NCBI GenBank assembly: GCA_008638375.1
Contig: CM018051.1
Location: 36,549,240-36,613,239, forward strand
Direction: 5' to 3'
Source of the DNA: Nyssa sinensis
Taxonomy: Eukaryota > Streptophyta > Magnoliopsida > Cornales > Nyssaceae
DNA length: 64,000 bases
In this document: positions 35,613 through 46,554 of the stretch, piece by piece
Layout: each line of letters begins with the position of its first letter
How positions within the stretch are numbered: the stretch's first letter is position 1
Position numbers and translations under genes: made by a program
The notes under the pieces: model-generated
What the model was told of the DNA's origin: nothing
Seen by the model: only the letters and a program-made list of their open reading frames with translations
Database searches by the model: none

Positions 35613-36636
35613 CGTAATATTGAGTTGCGTGAGTGAGTCATGCGTATTTTCATTTCACCAGGGTGTGGCACAGAGTTGACATGGATGTGGCATAGAGTTT
35701 GCATGTGTGTGTCATGCATGATGCCTTAGCATTGCATTGATCATTGGGAAGGGAAATGCATGGTTTATAAATGCACACTTGCACACGCCACGTCCTAGAT
35801 TTGTTTCTAGCATTAGCTTGTGATCATACCAGCAGTTGAGCTGACCCATTCGTGGGATACCATTTCAGATGAGACCCCTAGAGACTTGAGACTTGTGCAA
35901 GTCTTGAAGGACGGGAGGATACGGACTTCTTTGGAGATTTGGCCCTTGGGGCACTTTTTGGGATGTATGGGCATAAGCCCAATTGGTTGTATTTATTTTT
36001 GGACCTGTACTTATTTTGTTTTATACTTGGAAGAAGATGTAAACTTTTGGCCTTGGGCGATTGTAAATTGTATGGGTTGAGACCCAAGTAAATGCTTGAT
36101 ATTTCATTTAAATGCATCTTAGATGAATGTATATGAATTGATAGAAGTTGTGGCCACTGAGTGAGGGTGGATGTTTATGAGATTTTACATATATATTTTG
36201 TGACTATTAGGTGAAGGAAATAAACTAGAAAAAACAAAGGAAACTATGCCCAAAATTTTGAAAAAAAATTAACAATTGATAAGTGTATAAAACACCCTTG
36301 AAATGGGGGAGAAGGGGGCTGAAAAATAAGGGTTCACAACCTGAGAAAATGGGCTGAATTTGAATAGCAAATGGGCTGAAAAACTTTAGGGAGAAATGGG
36401 TTGAAAAGGGGTCTAAATGACTTGGGAAAAATTGGGAAAAATGATAATTTTTTTTGAGAATTTTTCGGGATGGTTCATAATTAAAATTAAAGGATTTTTT
36501 TGGGACACAACTTAGATAATTTTATACGTTAATAAGGGGAATTCAATTTATTTTACTTAAGCACCGATCATTTACTTCGTTTATTTTCTATTCCATTCAC
36601 CCCCGAGTTTGTGGAAATCCGGGGCGTGACAAGTTA

Positions 36637-36919
36637 AGTCCTTGAGGACTATAAATGTCACATTCGTGACCTCTATGTGATTTAGAGCTCTGGGCTTTCA
36701 TGGCCTACTATTCTGGTCTGATTCTGGACTTCCGGCAAGTAGTTTTTAGTCTTACCAACTATCTCACCCTCGGCAAGGTGTCGTAAGGTATATAAAAACT
36801 TTATTCCAAAACATGCTTACACAATATTCATTAAGCTATCCATGTAATAAAACATTTAAAGAGATGTTACTTGAAAACATGCAATTCAAACATTTATCTC
36901 ACTATTCTGGAAACAATTA
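36637..36919 (-). mobile_element. Reverse LTR (rev4), second piece
   Basis: This is the continuation of the LTR interrupted by D2, as shown by the exact AGTTA duplication. It includes 'tctggtctgattctggacttccggcaag' and ends at AATTA, where the E1 LTR begins. The far end of the reverse LTR was not found. Confidence 0.5.
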
Positions 36920-36995
36920 TGTAGATACCTCATTTTGAGACCCTTGATTAAATAAAGTTGGTTTCGCCAGTAAGTTGCTATAATATGTCCCATCT

Positions 36996-37790
36996 ATGGA
37001 TATTTTAGTAATTTTTCATTTCTCCCATAAAAGGCATTTTCGTCATTTTACCCATAGAGATATTTTCCTTATTTTGCCCATAAAAGACATTTTTGACATT
37101 TTTTTCATTTTGTCCACAAAGGCCATTTTAGTTATTTCACCCATAGAGGGAATTTTCAACATTTTTTCTATAAAGGATATATTGGTCATTTCGCCTATAG
37201 AGGAAATTTTTGTCATTATGTCCATAAAGGGTATTTTTGACATTTTGGTCATTGTCCACAGAAGGCATTTTGGTCATTTCACCCACAGAGGGCATTTTCA
37301 TCATTTTTCCCATAAAGGGAATTTCGACATTTTAGTTATTTTGTCCATAGAGAATATTTTGGTCATTTCGCCCATAGAGGACATTTTTATCATTTTTCCT
37401 ATAGAGGGCATTTTTGACATTTTGGTTAATTTGTTCATAAAGGACATTTTGGGTCATTTCATTTTTTTGTCATTTTACCCACAGAAGGCATTTTTGACAT
37501 ATTGGTCATTTTGTCCATGGAGGGCATTTTCGTCATTTTTCCTTGAAGGCATTTTCAAAATTTTGGTCAATTTTTCCATAAAGGACATTTTGTTCATTTC
37601 ACCCATAAAAGGTATCTCAGTCATTTTTCCCATAGAGGACATTTTTGACATTGTGGTCATTTTGTCTATCGAGGGCATTTTGGTCATTTCGCCCATTGAG
37701 TGCATTTTCGTCATTATGCACATAGAGGGCAGTTTGGTTATTTTATCCATAGATGATATTTTGGTCATTTGACACACCCTTCAGGGTATT
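36996..37790 (+). repeat. Imperfect ~27-30 bp tandem array in E1 U3
   Basis: Words 'cccatagaggacattttt(g/c)tcattt' and 'gacattttggtcatttt' alternate about 28 times. Open frames exist on both strands, 258 codons on plus and 100 on minus. They read as IFDILVI/ISPIE or MTKM-type repeats. The other E LTRs lack most of this array. Confidence 0.8.
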
Positions 37791-38278
37791 TTGGTCATTA
37801 TTCCTCCTAAAGGCATTTTGGTAAATACTAAAGGTTTCCCAAGTAGGGGTATTTCTATAATATTAATGCTAATTTTCTATTTGGAAGGCATTCTGGTAAT
37901 TATAGAATATTCCTATCCCATATAGGTTATTTTCTCATTCATGGGTATACATGTAATTTTCATGTCATTTTACCCATATAGGGTTATTTTGGTAATTTTA
38001 GTCCTTAGGGATAATTTTGACGTTTTAATGCCTTAGTAGCCTTTTTGTAATTTTCTTGTCCCTAAATTCTCCACCGAATTAAGGCCGATATAGTAAATAT
38101 AGGTTTGCCCACAAAATACTTGCCAAACTCCCTTCTTTCCTTATTCTAAGGGATTTACCCTAGATTTGTGCACAAAATAATTTCTATTTCTAATTGCTTG
38201 CACATTAAGCATTAATCTTGTTCATTCATCCATATGATTCATTGTAAGCCCTTGGATCAAACCTCCTTAGTTTTTCCC

Positions 38279-38288
38279 TATAAATAAG
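38279..38288 (+). promoter_or_regulatory. TATA box of LTR E1
   Basis: TATAAATAAG follows 'tttttccc', matching the boxes in E2 and E3. Confidence 0.5.
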
Positions 38289-38702
38289 ACCCCTTGGCCA
38301 CCATCATTTAGGGTTCTAGTTCCACATCATAATCCTTTTCTCTCTTCCATATTTCTTGAAGCCTTGTTCTACACAAACAAGAGTTCTAATCAATTAAAGA
38401 AGGAATTCCATACCATTGAAGATTCAATCCAAGGAGTTCAAGCTCAAGCCTTGTCTGATTCAACACAAACAAGGCGATGTAAATTTTGATTATTTCATTC
38501 ATTTTAAGTTTCCTTTCAATTATATTCTGCTGTAACGAGTTTTCTTGTTTCTTGCCCAAAAATAAGCTGGCGTCTCCTCAATCTCTCTATCTCCCATAAG
38601 AGGCGTTCCTTCCCACCTTAAGGGAAGGAAACAACTAAGATCCCTTTAAATCCAAAAAAAATGATGACATACTTTCATTTTTTCTGGGGTTGGTGCCTAC
38701 AG

Positions 38703-38720
38703 TGACGACCCCACTGAGGA
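38703..38720 (+). promoter_or_regulatory. Putative primer binding site of element E
   Basis: TGACGACCCCACTGAGGA starts one base after the LTR. Plant Tat/Ogre-type elements have a TGGCGACTCCACTGGGGA-like sequence at this place; the match here is partial. I have not matched it to a specific tRNA. Confidence 0.45.
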
Positions 38721-40299
38721 CTAAAGAGGGCTAGACTCAGTGAAGTATTCACTTCAATGCAGTTTGTTTACTTGCTTTATTTATTTTACATTGTATGATG
38801 GATGAATGGACGAATAAAAATGGACTAAAATTTGAATACCTTGCACACACATCACTCTATAACATTTGAATTTGCACTAAATAACCTTTTAAACCTCGAA
38901 TAGTTAGTAGCCCTTGCCCCGTATGCTGAATGAGCTTGATGGGTGTTGCTGGTGAAAGCCCTTTGCTCCTTGATCAAATACTACTTGACCGGGGGCACTA
39001 CACTCTAGTCGCCTTGGGATGGTACACAAAAAGATGATGCGGTACCATTTGACCATAGTCATTACAATCTAATGGTTGTAGGAGGTATATAGCATGTCTT
39101 GTCAGAAAGGGAACCTTGAACCTTTACCCGATTGAAGCGTCATGCATATAATCTACCCAAGATTCATGATTCAAAAATTTAAACCTAGTTTTGGTAAGAC
39201 ACACACACGGACTATTTTTGTGCAATTTCGTGAAGTCAAAAAAATCCAGAAAGTCGAAAACATACCCCTCTCTGTTGGCCGATCGGCACAGAGGTTAAAA
39301 CCTCTGTGTGCCTATCGAAACGCAGAGAGCTGCCCTCCCGCTCTACAAAAGTTTTCCTCTTTTCTAAAACCTTTTTGAAAAACTCTGATTTTTCCTGAAA
39401 AACCAATTTTACAAGCTGCAATGGGGTTACAAATGAGACTTTCTTGGGTTTTTTCTTGAGACCAAACAAGTTAATAACACGTGTTTTTCTAAAAAAGGTA
39501 CCCACAACTGGCTTGGAAACGGGCTATCCAAGGCTGACAAAATAACTTTCAAAATGAACTTTTTGGGTTTGTTCTCATCACACAATTAGAATCAACCTAA
39601 TTTCAAATCTTGTATCGCACTTTATTATTTTATTCTAGTAAAGGTCTGGGTTATGTTTGTTAGGATTTGAATCTTTGGGAATCTTTCCCTCAAAACCTAG
39701 AATGACTTTCATTCAAGTCCCCCTATTATGCCAAAATTTAGGGGCTAGGTATGACTTCCAAGATTTCATTATCTAGATTCTTTAGTCGTCTCAAGAATCA
39801 AGTCAAGTTCCAATTTGTGGTCCCCCTCTCAATTCTTCCCATCATGCCAACCATTTAAGATAGCTTTTCAATTCCTTTTCAAGAGCCACCTCTTTTTAGG
39901 ATCCTATCTCGCCAATCAAGGTTCATTTTGACACCTCTAGTAAGGTCTAATCAATTTTATTGGGATTGCATCTTCCTAACCTTTAGGATTGCTTTCCTCA
40001 TTCGAGAAAATCGTTCCATCCTCTTAGGATTTAGGGGCTACCTAAGCATTATGCCCTTACTTTTTTTTTTTCAAAACTAAAAAAATTTCAAAATTTCAAA
40101 AATTCAAATTCATATTCTACGAAAGAATGATCTTATTCTCCATTTAGATTGGATCTAATCCTACTCAAAGTTTTGAAATAAAAAAAAAAAAACTCTTTGC
40201 ATTATTGGCTTGGATTCAAACTTCTCTATGCTCATTTGGTGATAAAAAAAATTCATTGAGGTTTCCTATCCCATTGTAGCTCTTATTACCTCGGTTGAG
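38721..40299 (+). other. Leader region of element E, no gene seen
   Basis: It contains long A runs and CT-rich text and no recognisable domain. Long untranslated leaders are common in Tat-like elements. Open frames near 39,142-39,505 overlap on both strands and resemble nothing known to me. Confidence 0.4.
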
Positions 40300-41655
40300 C
40301 CCGAAAACTGTGGCATCAAAATCCAGTCAATTACAACACCTTGTCACTGTGGATCAGGATCAATTATTCCGAGATTTTGGCCTGAAATAAAAAAAGACAT
40401 GGCCAATTATAGAGATGAAACACAGAGGCTTTCCCAGACAGTCCAAGAACTGTTACAACAAGGATTACACCACCTGTACTATTCCCAGTAAGGCCTAACA
40501 ATGCTCCCAATAACCAACCACCTATACCTCTTCAAGATCAACTCCTACCGAATTAACAGGCCCAAGATGTAGCCATACATGATCAGTTTAGTCGAGTTGA
40601 ACAAAATGGGTCCCAAAATGAAGTCAAACCTCAAGAGAAGCCCTGACACCAATGAAGAGGCCATTCTCAAAAGGCTAGAAAAGATAGAAGCCCTTATATG
40701 CAAATCCAACCATGGAGATGACATGATTGATATCCACAATCTCTCCTTGTATGCAAAAGCCTGTGTTCCTGTTAAGTTCAAAATGATAGACTTAGATAAA
40801 TTCAATAGGACCATATGCCTAAAGACCCATATCAAGCTTCATGTTCAGGCCATGTAACCAATAGGGGCTACAACTGAAATGATGGCTCAAATGTTCCACC
40901 AAACACTAAATAAGATAGCTCTCTGTTAGCTCTTAGACTTGAAAAAACCCATATCCAAAGACTGGGAACAACTCTACAATGCCTTTGTCAAGCATTACAA
41001 TTACAACAGTGAGTTGGACATCACACTAAAGGACCTTGAGACCACCAAGCAAGAACCCAATGAGACTCTTTTAACTTTCATCACCCGATGGAGGGCCAAA
41101 GCGACCCTAATGGTCAACAGGCCGAGTAAAGCTGAAGAAGTGCAAATGGTAAAGAAGAACTTGTTTCCCATGCACCGTGAATCATTGTTTGCCCGCTACT
41201 TTGAGACATTCAAAGCTCCTATAGGGGCTGGAATCCAAGTTGAGGATGCAATCAATGATGGAACATTAAGGAGGCCCATACAAAACACCAAGCCTGATAA
41301 CTCAGAGATTGCAGTCACTGTTTTAACTCCACAGCTGTCCTTCTCTTGGTCTGTTAGTTTAATTGCCTCACCACCACCAAATTCATCTCGAAGGCACCTA
41401 TCAACGCCATTATCAGAAATCTCTTCATCATTGAGTGAAGTTTTTTAAAAGCTTTGCAAAGAAGGACATTTCCAACTTTTGGATCATCAGCCCACTCGAA
41501 ACCCAATACCCAAGAGTTATGATTTGAGCAAGCATTGTGTCTACCTCCAATGTGTAAGCCACTACACTAATCAATACACCATATTGAGGCATGTTGTTCA
41601 AGATTTTATTGATGAACAAACCATTAGGCCTCTAGCTTCAAGGATCAACCAAGAT
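40300..41655 (+). pseudogene. gag: gag of element E (Tat/Ogre-like), broken
   Basis: This is the capsid gene of the gypsy element. In one frame from 40,579 to 41,448 it shows LKRLEKIEAL (coiled-coil-like), VPVKFKMIDLDKF, CLKTHIKLH, then WEQLYNAFVKHYNYNSELDI, LETTKQEPNETLLTFITRWR and FKAPIGAGIQVEDAINDGT. This order is typical of Gag in plant Tat-lineage elements. Two stops fall where the family has Gln (TAA at 40,855) and Trp (TAG at 40,927), both explained by single C-to-T type changes. A frameshift separates the C-terminal piece at 41,518-41,640 (YDLSKHCVY...HYTN, VVQDFIDEQ). Weak coding text also precedes 40,579. Protease, reverse transcriptase and integrase are absent downstream. Confidence 0.8.
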
Positions 41656-43000
41656 TAGCTTACAATCAAAAATAGAGAGTTTTCCAAGCCAAGATCATTC
41701 TTTTATTCTTCATAGATAATTTCTATATGTCTCTCATCATGTTTCAATAAAGATTTTGTTAGGAAACTTTCAAAAAAATGTTTCCATGATTCATCTTGAT
41801 TCTTTAAGAAAATGAATGTCATCAAATTCATAATAAGATTGAATGTGTTGGATCTGAGCATCGTCAAACTTCATCAATGATCTTGATTTTCTCATTGTTC
41901 ACCAATTCATCCATTTGTCTCAAAGGCATCTTTTCTGATTCTATCACCATCCAAAGAAGAAAATGATTATGACCTTAAGCAGATATCGACATCATGAGTC
42001 TAAAAAATGTGATTGTTTCCTAAAAGCAAGCAATTCCAAGGATAAGAGGCCATTACTTGGCAAACCAAATCTATCATATCCACTTGCAAACCCTCTCAGC
42101 CTGCTTAATTGGCCTTTCTTTCTTAAACCCATCTACCAAACCTTGGGGGGGGGGGGGGAGGAGCCTACTGTGTTCACTCTTATAATGCCATCATAGAATA
42201 ATCGAACAGCAAGAAGAAACATCTTTGTCCTATGTGAAAGAAAACATTTTCAAGCAAGGAAATGAGAAACAATCATCAGAAAATAATCAAAAGCAAAGGG
42301 AGGAAACATCCTTGCCTCATAAAGGAAAACATTTCCAAGCAAAGAAGTGACAAAACAATTATCAAGGAAGAGTAAAAAAGCAATGAAAAAAAATTTTGCC
42401 TTATCAAAAGAAGCATTTTCTAAGTAAGGAAAGCAAGAAATTAGTTAATCAAGCTTTGAATGGCTCAAAGAGCTTCAAACGAGCAACGAACTATGTTAGA
42501 CCTGATTCTCAAAAAAGAGTTACGTAGGCAGCATAAGAAGTCACTTTAGGCTTGGTCATAAAGGTCATGCTAAGAATCAGTGATGTACAAGAAATGATAT
42601 GCACATCAAGGTTTTACACGTCAAAGCTATGCATATCAAGGAAATATGCGTAAAGGGCTTGGTACCATGAACATAGGTTTTTGGGCCTCATATACCTTTC
42701 ATTTTGTAAACCTTACCCTAACCTATATTTCATCCCTAATACTAAAACCACCTTGAGGTCTTGCTTGCTTAAGGGAATTGTCACATTTCAATTGAGAACT
42801 CTTTCAAAGGGACTTACAAATAAATGGGTCATGTAACAAACGACTTCAGACAAGGGACTTCCTCGTTACCAGTTTGCACCACATTGTTTTTTTATTCTTC
42901 ACCTATTTTTCAAAAAAACTCATTGAAGGACTCCTTACCTACCTATTTGCACCAAATTACTTTCTCACTTTCTGAAGTAACTCGTCCTTGCTTCACAAGG
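41656..43000 (+). other. Non-coding internal region of element E
   Basis: No domain is readable. Repeated 'gcaaggaaa(a/t)gagaaa...catctttgcc' words occur at 42,200-42,440. 'gagttacgtaggcagcataag' at 42,520 resembles text usual in the 3' region of Tat-like elements. A run of 14 G bases lies at 42,145-42,158. Pol appears to have been lost. Confidence 0.45.
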
Positions 43001-43660
43001 GACTCTCATATGCTTTGTTCATTCTAAGAGTAACTCATATTGTTACAAATCATACAATTCGCCCTAATCAAGGGGGCTCCTTCATGCAAATATAAAGATT
43101 TGTTTTCTATCTAAAATGTTTCATTTCACTTTTGTTTGGACTCAATAACTTTAACCACGTCTTGGATAAAATCTCCATCACTTTGGTTTACCCAAACTTT
43201 CTTTCATTCAATGATTTCATCTAATATTCTCAATTAAATGCACAATCTATTGTGAAAATCAATGATTCTAATTTTCTCAAATGATCAAACTAAATTATGG
43301 TCAAAACAAATACTTTTAAATTTTCAAAGGAATCTCCCAAATCATTTGGAAAGGAAAAAAGATTTTGTCCATGCATTTGAAGATAAGTCTTTAGTTGATC
43401 AAGTCTCTAAAGCCTTCATATCCTTAGTTGACAGTAAGAGCAAATTTTCCCAAATCATCTTCAAAGATGGGAAACCTCACCATTCGAAACCAAGCAATGT
43501 TTCTTTTGGCCTAAACAGCCAAACTTGATTGCTAGTGATCTAGGAGCTAGAAGAGTCCAAGCCAAAATTTAGAATTTTCTCAAAATGAAAAATTCTTTTA
43601 AAAAATGGCAACAACATGTTTCACAACATTTTCTCTCATTCAATGAGTTCATACTCTTGA

Positions 43661-43780
43661 CTCCTATCTAAGTTGAGTAAATTTTTCCTGCTCCTATCTA
43701 AGTTGAGTACATTCTCTTTACTCCTATCTAAGTTAAGTACATTCTCCTTACTCCCCTCTAAGTTGAGTAAATTGCATATT
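43661..43780 (+). repeat. 30-bp tandem repeat, four copies
   Basis: CTCCTATCTAAGTTGAGTA units start at 43,661, 43,691, 43,721 and 43,751. Related single copies continue to about 44,000 ('ctcctatctaaggcaag'). Confidence 0.85.
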
Positions 43781-44099
43781 CCTTTGGTTAAGGTAGCAGT
43801 TCATTATCAAGATGATTTCTTTGTACCTTTTTACACTCCTATCCAAAGATGAGTTCTGCCTCACTCTATCTAGGTCAAGGTTGCTTCTTACATATCTTGT
43901 CTCTCCTATCTAAGGCAAGCATTTCCATCAACTCCTGTCATTAGTTGAGTGTATCACTTTGAGTGTAACTTCTTTCAAAGTTGAGTACACTTCTTATTCT
44001 CCTATCCTGAGAAATAGTTGAACAACATGACCTTATGGTCTGAAACTTGATCAAATCTTTTCCCATAGTCACATTGAATTCCATCATTTTAGTGGAGTT

Positions 44100-45650
44100 A
44101 ACCCAAGTCATCTCCCTAGCATTTCACACACCTATTAGGATGGATTTCCCTATTAGGTAAGTCATCTGGGGACACATTTTATCAATCTATTAGGATGGAG
44201 TTCCCTTTTAGGAAAGTTGTCTAAGGACGCATTTTATCAACCTATTAGGATGAAATTCCCTTATAGGTAAACCATCTGAGGACGTAATCCATCTCGGTAA
44301 AAATCATCTGAGGACATAGTCCATCTAGGCAAAAATTGTCTGAGTATATAATCCATATAAGAAAAAAATTGTAATCTATTAAGGCAAGAAAACATCTGAG
44401 GATGTAATCCATCTCGAAAAATGTTTAAGGATGTCATCCATCTAGGTAAAAATCATCGAAGGATGTAATCCATCTTAGTAAAAATCGTCTAAGGACGCAA
44501 ATTCATTATCTTGTTAGGATAGCATTCCTTTCAGGTAATTCGTCTGAGGACGCATTTTATTAACCTATTAGGATAGCATTCCTTTTAGGAAAGTCATCTA
44601 AGGAGGAAAATTCATTATCCTGTTAGAATAACATTCTTTTTAGGAAAATTGTCTAAGGATATAATCTATCTAGGAAAAAAACAACCTAAGGACAAAATCC
44701 ATCTCGGCAAACTGTCTACAGACGTAATCCATCTAGGCAAGAAAATGTCTAAAGACGTAATCCATCTCGACAAATTGTTTGAGGACATCATCCATCTCGA
44801 CAAAACGTCTAAGGACGTAATCCATCTCGATAAAAATTGTCTGAGGACGTAATCCATCTAAGCAAACCGTATGAGGACGTAATCTATCTTGGTAAAAACT
44901 TCTCTGAGGACATAAATCATCTTGGCAATTTGTTCATTAAGGACATAATCTCATAAAAATTCTATTAGGATAACATTCCTTTTACAAGAAGCCTATTGGG
45001 ATAACATTCCTTTTAGGTAAGTCATCTGAGGATGCAAATTCATTATCTTGTTAAGACAGCATTCTTTTCAATTAAGTCATCTGAAGAAGCATTTTATTAG
45101 CCTATTAGGATAGCATTCATTTTTGGAACGTCATCTGAGGACACAACTTCATTAGCCTATTAGGATAGCATTTCTTTTAGGAAAGTCCTCTAAGGATGCA
45201 AATTCATTATCTTTTTACGATAGCATTCATTTCAGGTAAGTCGTCTGAGGATGCATTTTATCAGCCTATTAGGATAGAATTCCTTTTCGGAAAGTCGTGT
45301 GAGGACGCAAATTCATTATCTTGTTACGTTATCATTCCTTTCAAGTAAGTCGTCAAATGACGTATTTTATTTAGCCTATTAGAATATCATTCTTTTTAGG
45401 AAAGTCGTCCGAGGACACAAATTCACCATCTTGTTAGGATAGCATTCCTTTTAGGTAAGTCGTCCATCGCATCACATTTTATCATCCTGTTAGGATATAA
45501 CGTTCCTTTCGAGTAAGTCATCTATCGCATTCTCTCTTATCAACCTACTAGGATGGAATTTCCTTATAGGTAAAACTTCCAAGGACATAAGATTATCTCA
45601 CGAGAACACAACCTTATGAAAGACTTGTTAGGATCGCATTTCTTGTCAAG
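44100..45650 (+). repeat. Two interleaved decayed tandem repeat families
   Basis: From 44,100 and again from 44,940 units of about 60-80 bp read 'cctattaggatagcattccttttaggtaagtcgtctgaggacgcattttatca'. From 44,270 to 44,930 units of about 30 bp read 'ctgaggacgtaatccatctcggtaaaaat'. Both share the 'tctgaggacg' core. A 67-codon frame with repeated IHLDK words is produced by the array. Confidence 0.75.
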
Positions 45651-45691
45651 TAAAACTCCGAGGAGTCATTTTTAGGGTGTATTCTCATAAC

Positions 45692-45694
45692 AGT
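45692..45694 (+). repeat. 3-bp target duplication (AGT), left of CACTA
   Basis: AGT directly precedes the element end and recurs at 58,543-58,545. Three bases is the duplication length of CACTA transposons. Confidence 0.8.
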
Positions 45695-46192
45695 CACCAC
45701 AGGAAAAGCCACTATTAGTGACACATACGTGCGTCGCTAATAGTGGCAATGTGTGTCGTTAAATCTCTTTAGCGACGCACAAAGGGACGTCGCTAAATAC
45801 ATCGCAAAAGGTCATGTCGCTAATAGTATTGGCGACACACACCTTCTAAGCGTCACCAAAGGTAACTATTAGCGACGCACATCGAGCGTAGCTAATAATT
45901 GGTCATGGGCGTCGCAGAAAATATACACGAACGCAATGTGCGTGCGTCACTAATGGTTGATTTTAGGGACGCACACTATGTGTGTCGCCAATGTTAGATT
46001 TGCAACATACACTGTGTGCGTCACTAATGGTTGCTTTTAGTGACGCACAATGAGGGCGTCACTAATGGTAACCTTTAGCGATGCATTATGTGCATCGCTA
46101 ATAGTCTATTGCATTCTTTAGCGACGAATGTAAAGTGTCGCTATAAATTTATTTCTTTACTTTTAGCGACGCATGTGTGTGCGTCGCTAAAA
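45695..46192. repeat. 3' subterminal repeats of CACTA
   Basis: About ten copies of TTAGCGACGCAC or its complement occur in varied states of decay, some as inverted pairs. The clearest pair is TTTAGCGACGCATG/TGTGCGTCGCTAAA at 46,162-46,191. The region ends in a T run. Confidence 0.85.
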
Positions 46193-46554
46193 GTTTTTTT
46201 TTTTTTTAAACCATATTTGCTTTGTTTTATTTGTTCTTTTATTCTTGTTTAAACCTGTATCATATATATAAATATTATACTAATTATGTACATTTGTAAA
46301 AGTACAATTTAACAATAAATAGAAAAATAAAAAAAATTGTCTCAAAAAATGTAACTACAGATGTCCATGAAAAGAAAAAATAAATAAATAAAAATAACAA
46401 GTTCGGATGCAAAACATAAATACGGCGGTGCAATAATTCCAATCAATCTGAAATAAAGATCAAATGATATATATTAGAACAATTATTAAATATATATAAC
46501 AAAGAATGTGAAAAGTTTTTTTTTTTTTTTGCATGCATAAATAGTAAGAATGGC
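46193..46554. other. AT-rich spacer in CACTA, nothing recognised
   Basis: The spacer holds A/T runs, a TTTTTTTTTT tract at 46,517-46,530 and no open frame of note. It separates the subterminal repeats from the tandem array. Confidence 0.5.

Larger units (their letters stand above)
33807..36631 (+). mobile_element. Solo LTR D2 with perfect target duplication
   Basis: It starts TGTAGAGATCCGAAAAATGAGGG and ends GTGGAAATCCGGGGCGTGACA. AGTTA at 33,802-33,806 and 36,632-36,636 is an exact 5-bp duplication, so both ends are firm. It carries a TATA box at 34,259 and two tandem arrays (23 bp x 12 and 41 bp x 4) downstream of it. There is no internal region. The exact duplication suggests that this is one of the younger insertions of the window. 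Confidence 0.85.
36920..38701 (+). mobile_element. LTR E1, 5' LTR of element E
   Basis: It starts TGTAGATACCTCATTTTGAGACCC and ends TTCTGGGGTTGGTGCCTACA. The U3 half is an expanded array of 'cattttggtcatttcgcccatagagg' words. The R/U5 half (38,240-38,701) matches the LTR at 58,768-60,514: 'agcccttggatcaaa', TATAAATAAG, 'gatgtaaattttgattatttcatt', 'ctcccataagaggcgttccttcccaccttaaggg'. A gag-containing internal region follows. The left flank AATTA is not repeated after the candidate 3' LTR. Confidence 0.75.

Noticed and set aside
36996..37772. 258-codon open frame as a gene
   Set aside because: It is made entirely of an imperfect 27-30 bp repeat in an LTR, is also partly open on the other strand and shows no domain.
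42145..42158. Run of 14 G bases as a functional signal
   Set aside because: It is an isolated homopolymer with no structure around it. It may be a sequencing or assembly length error.
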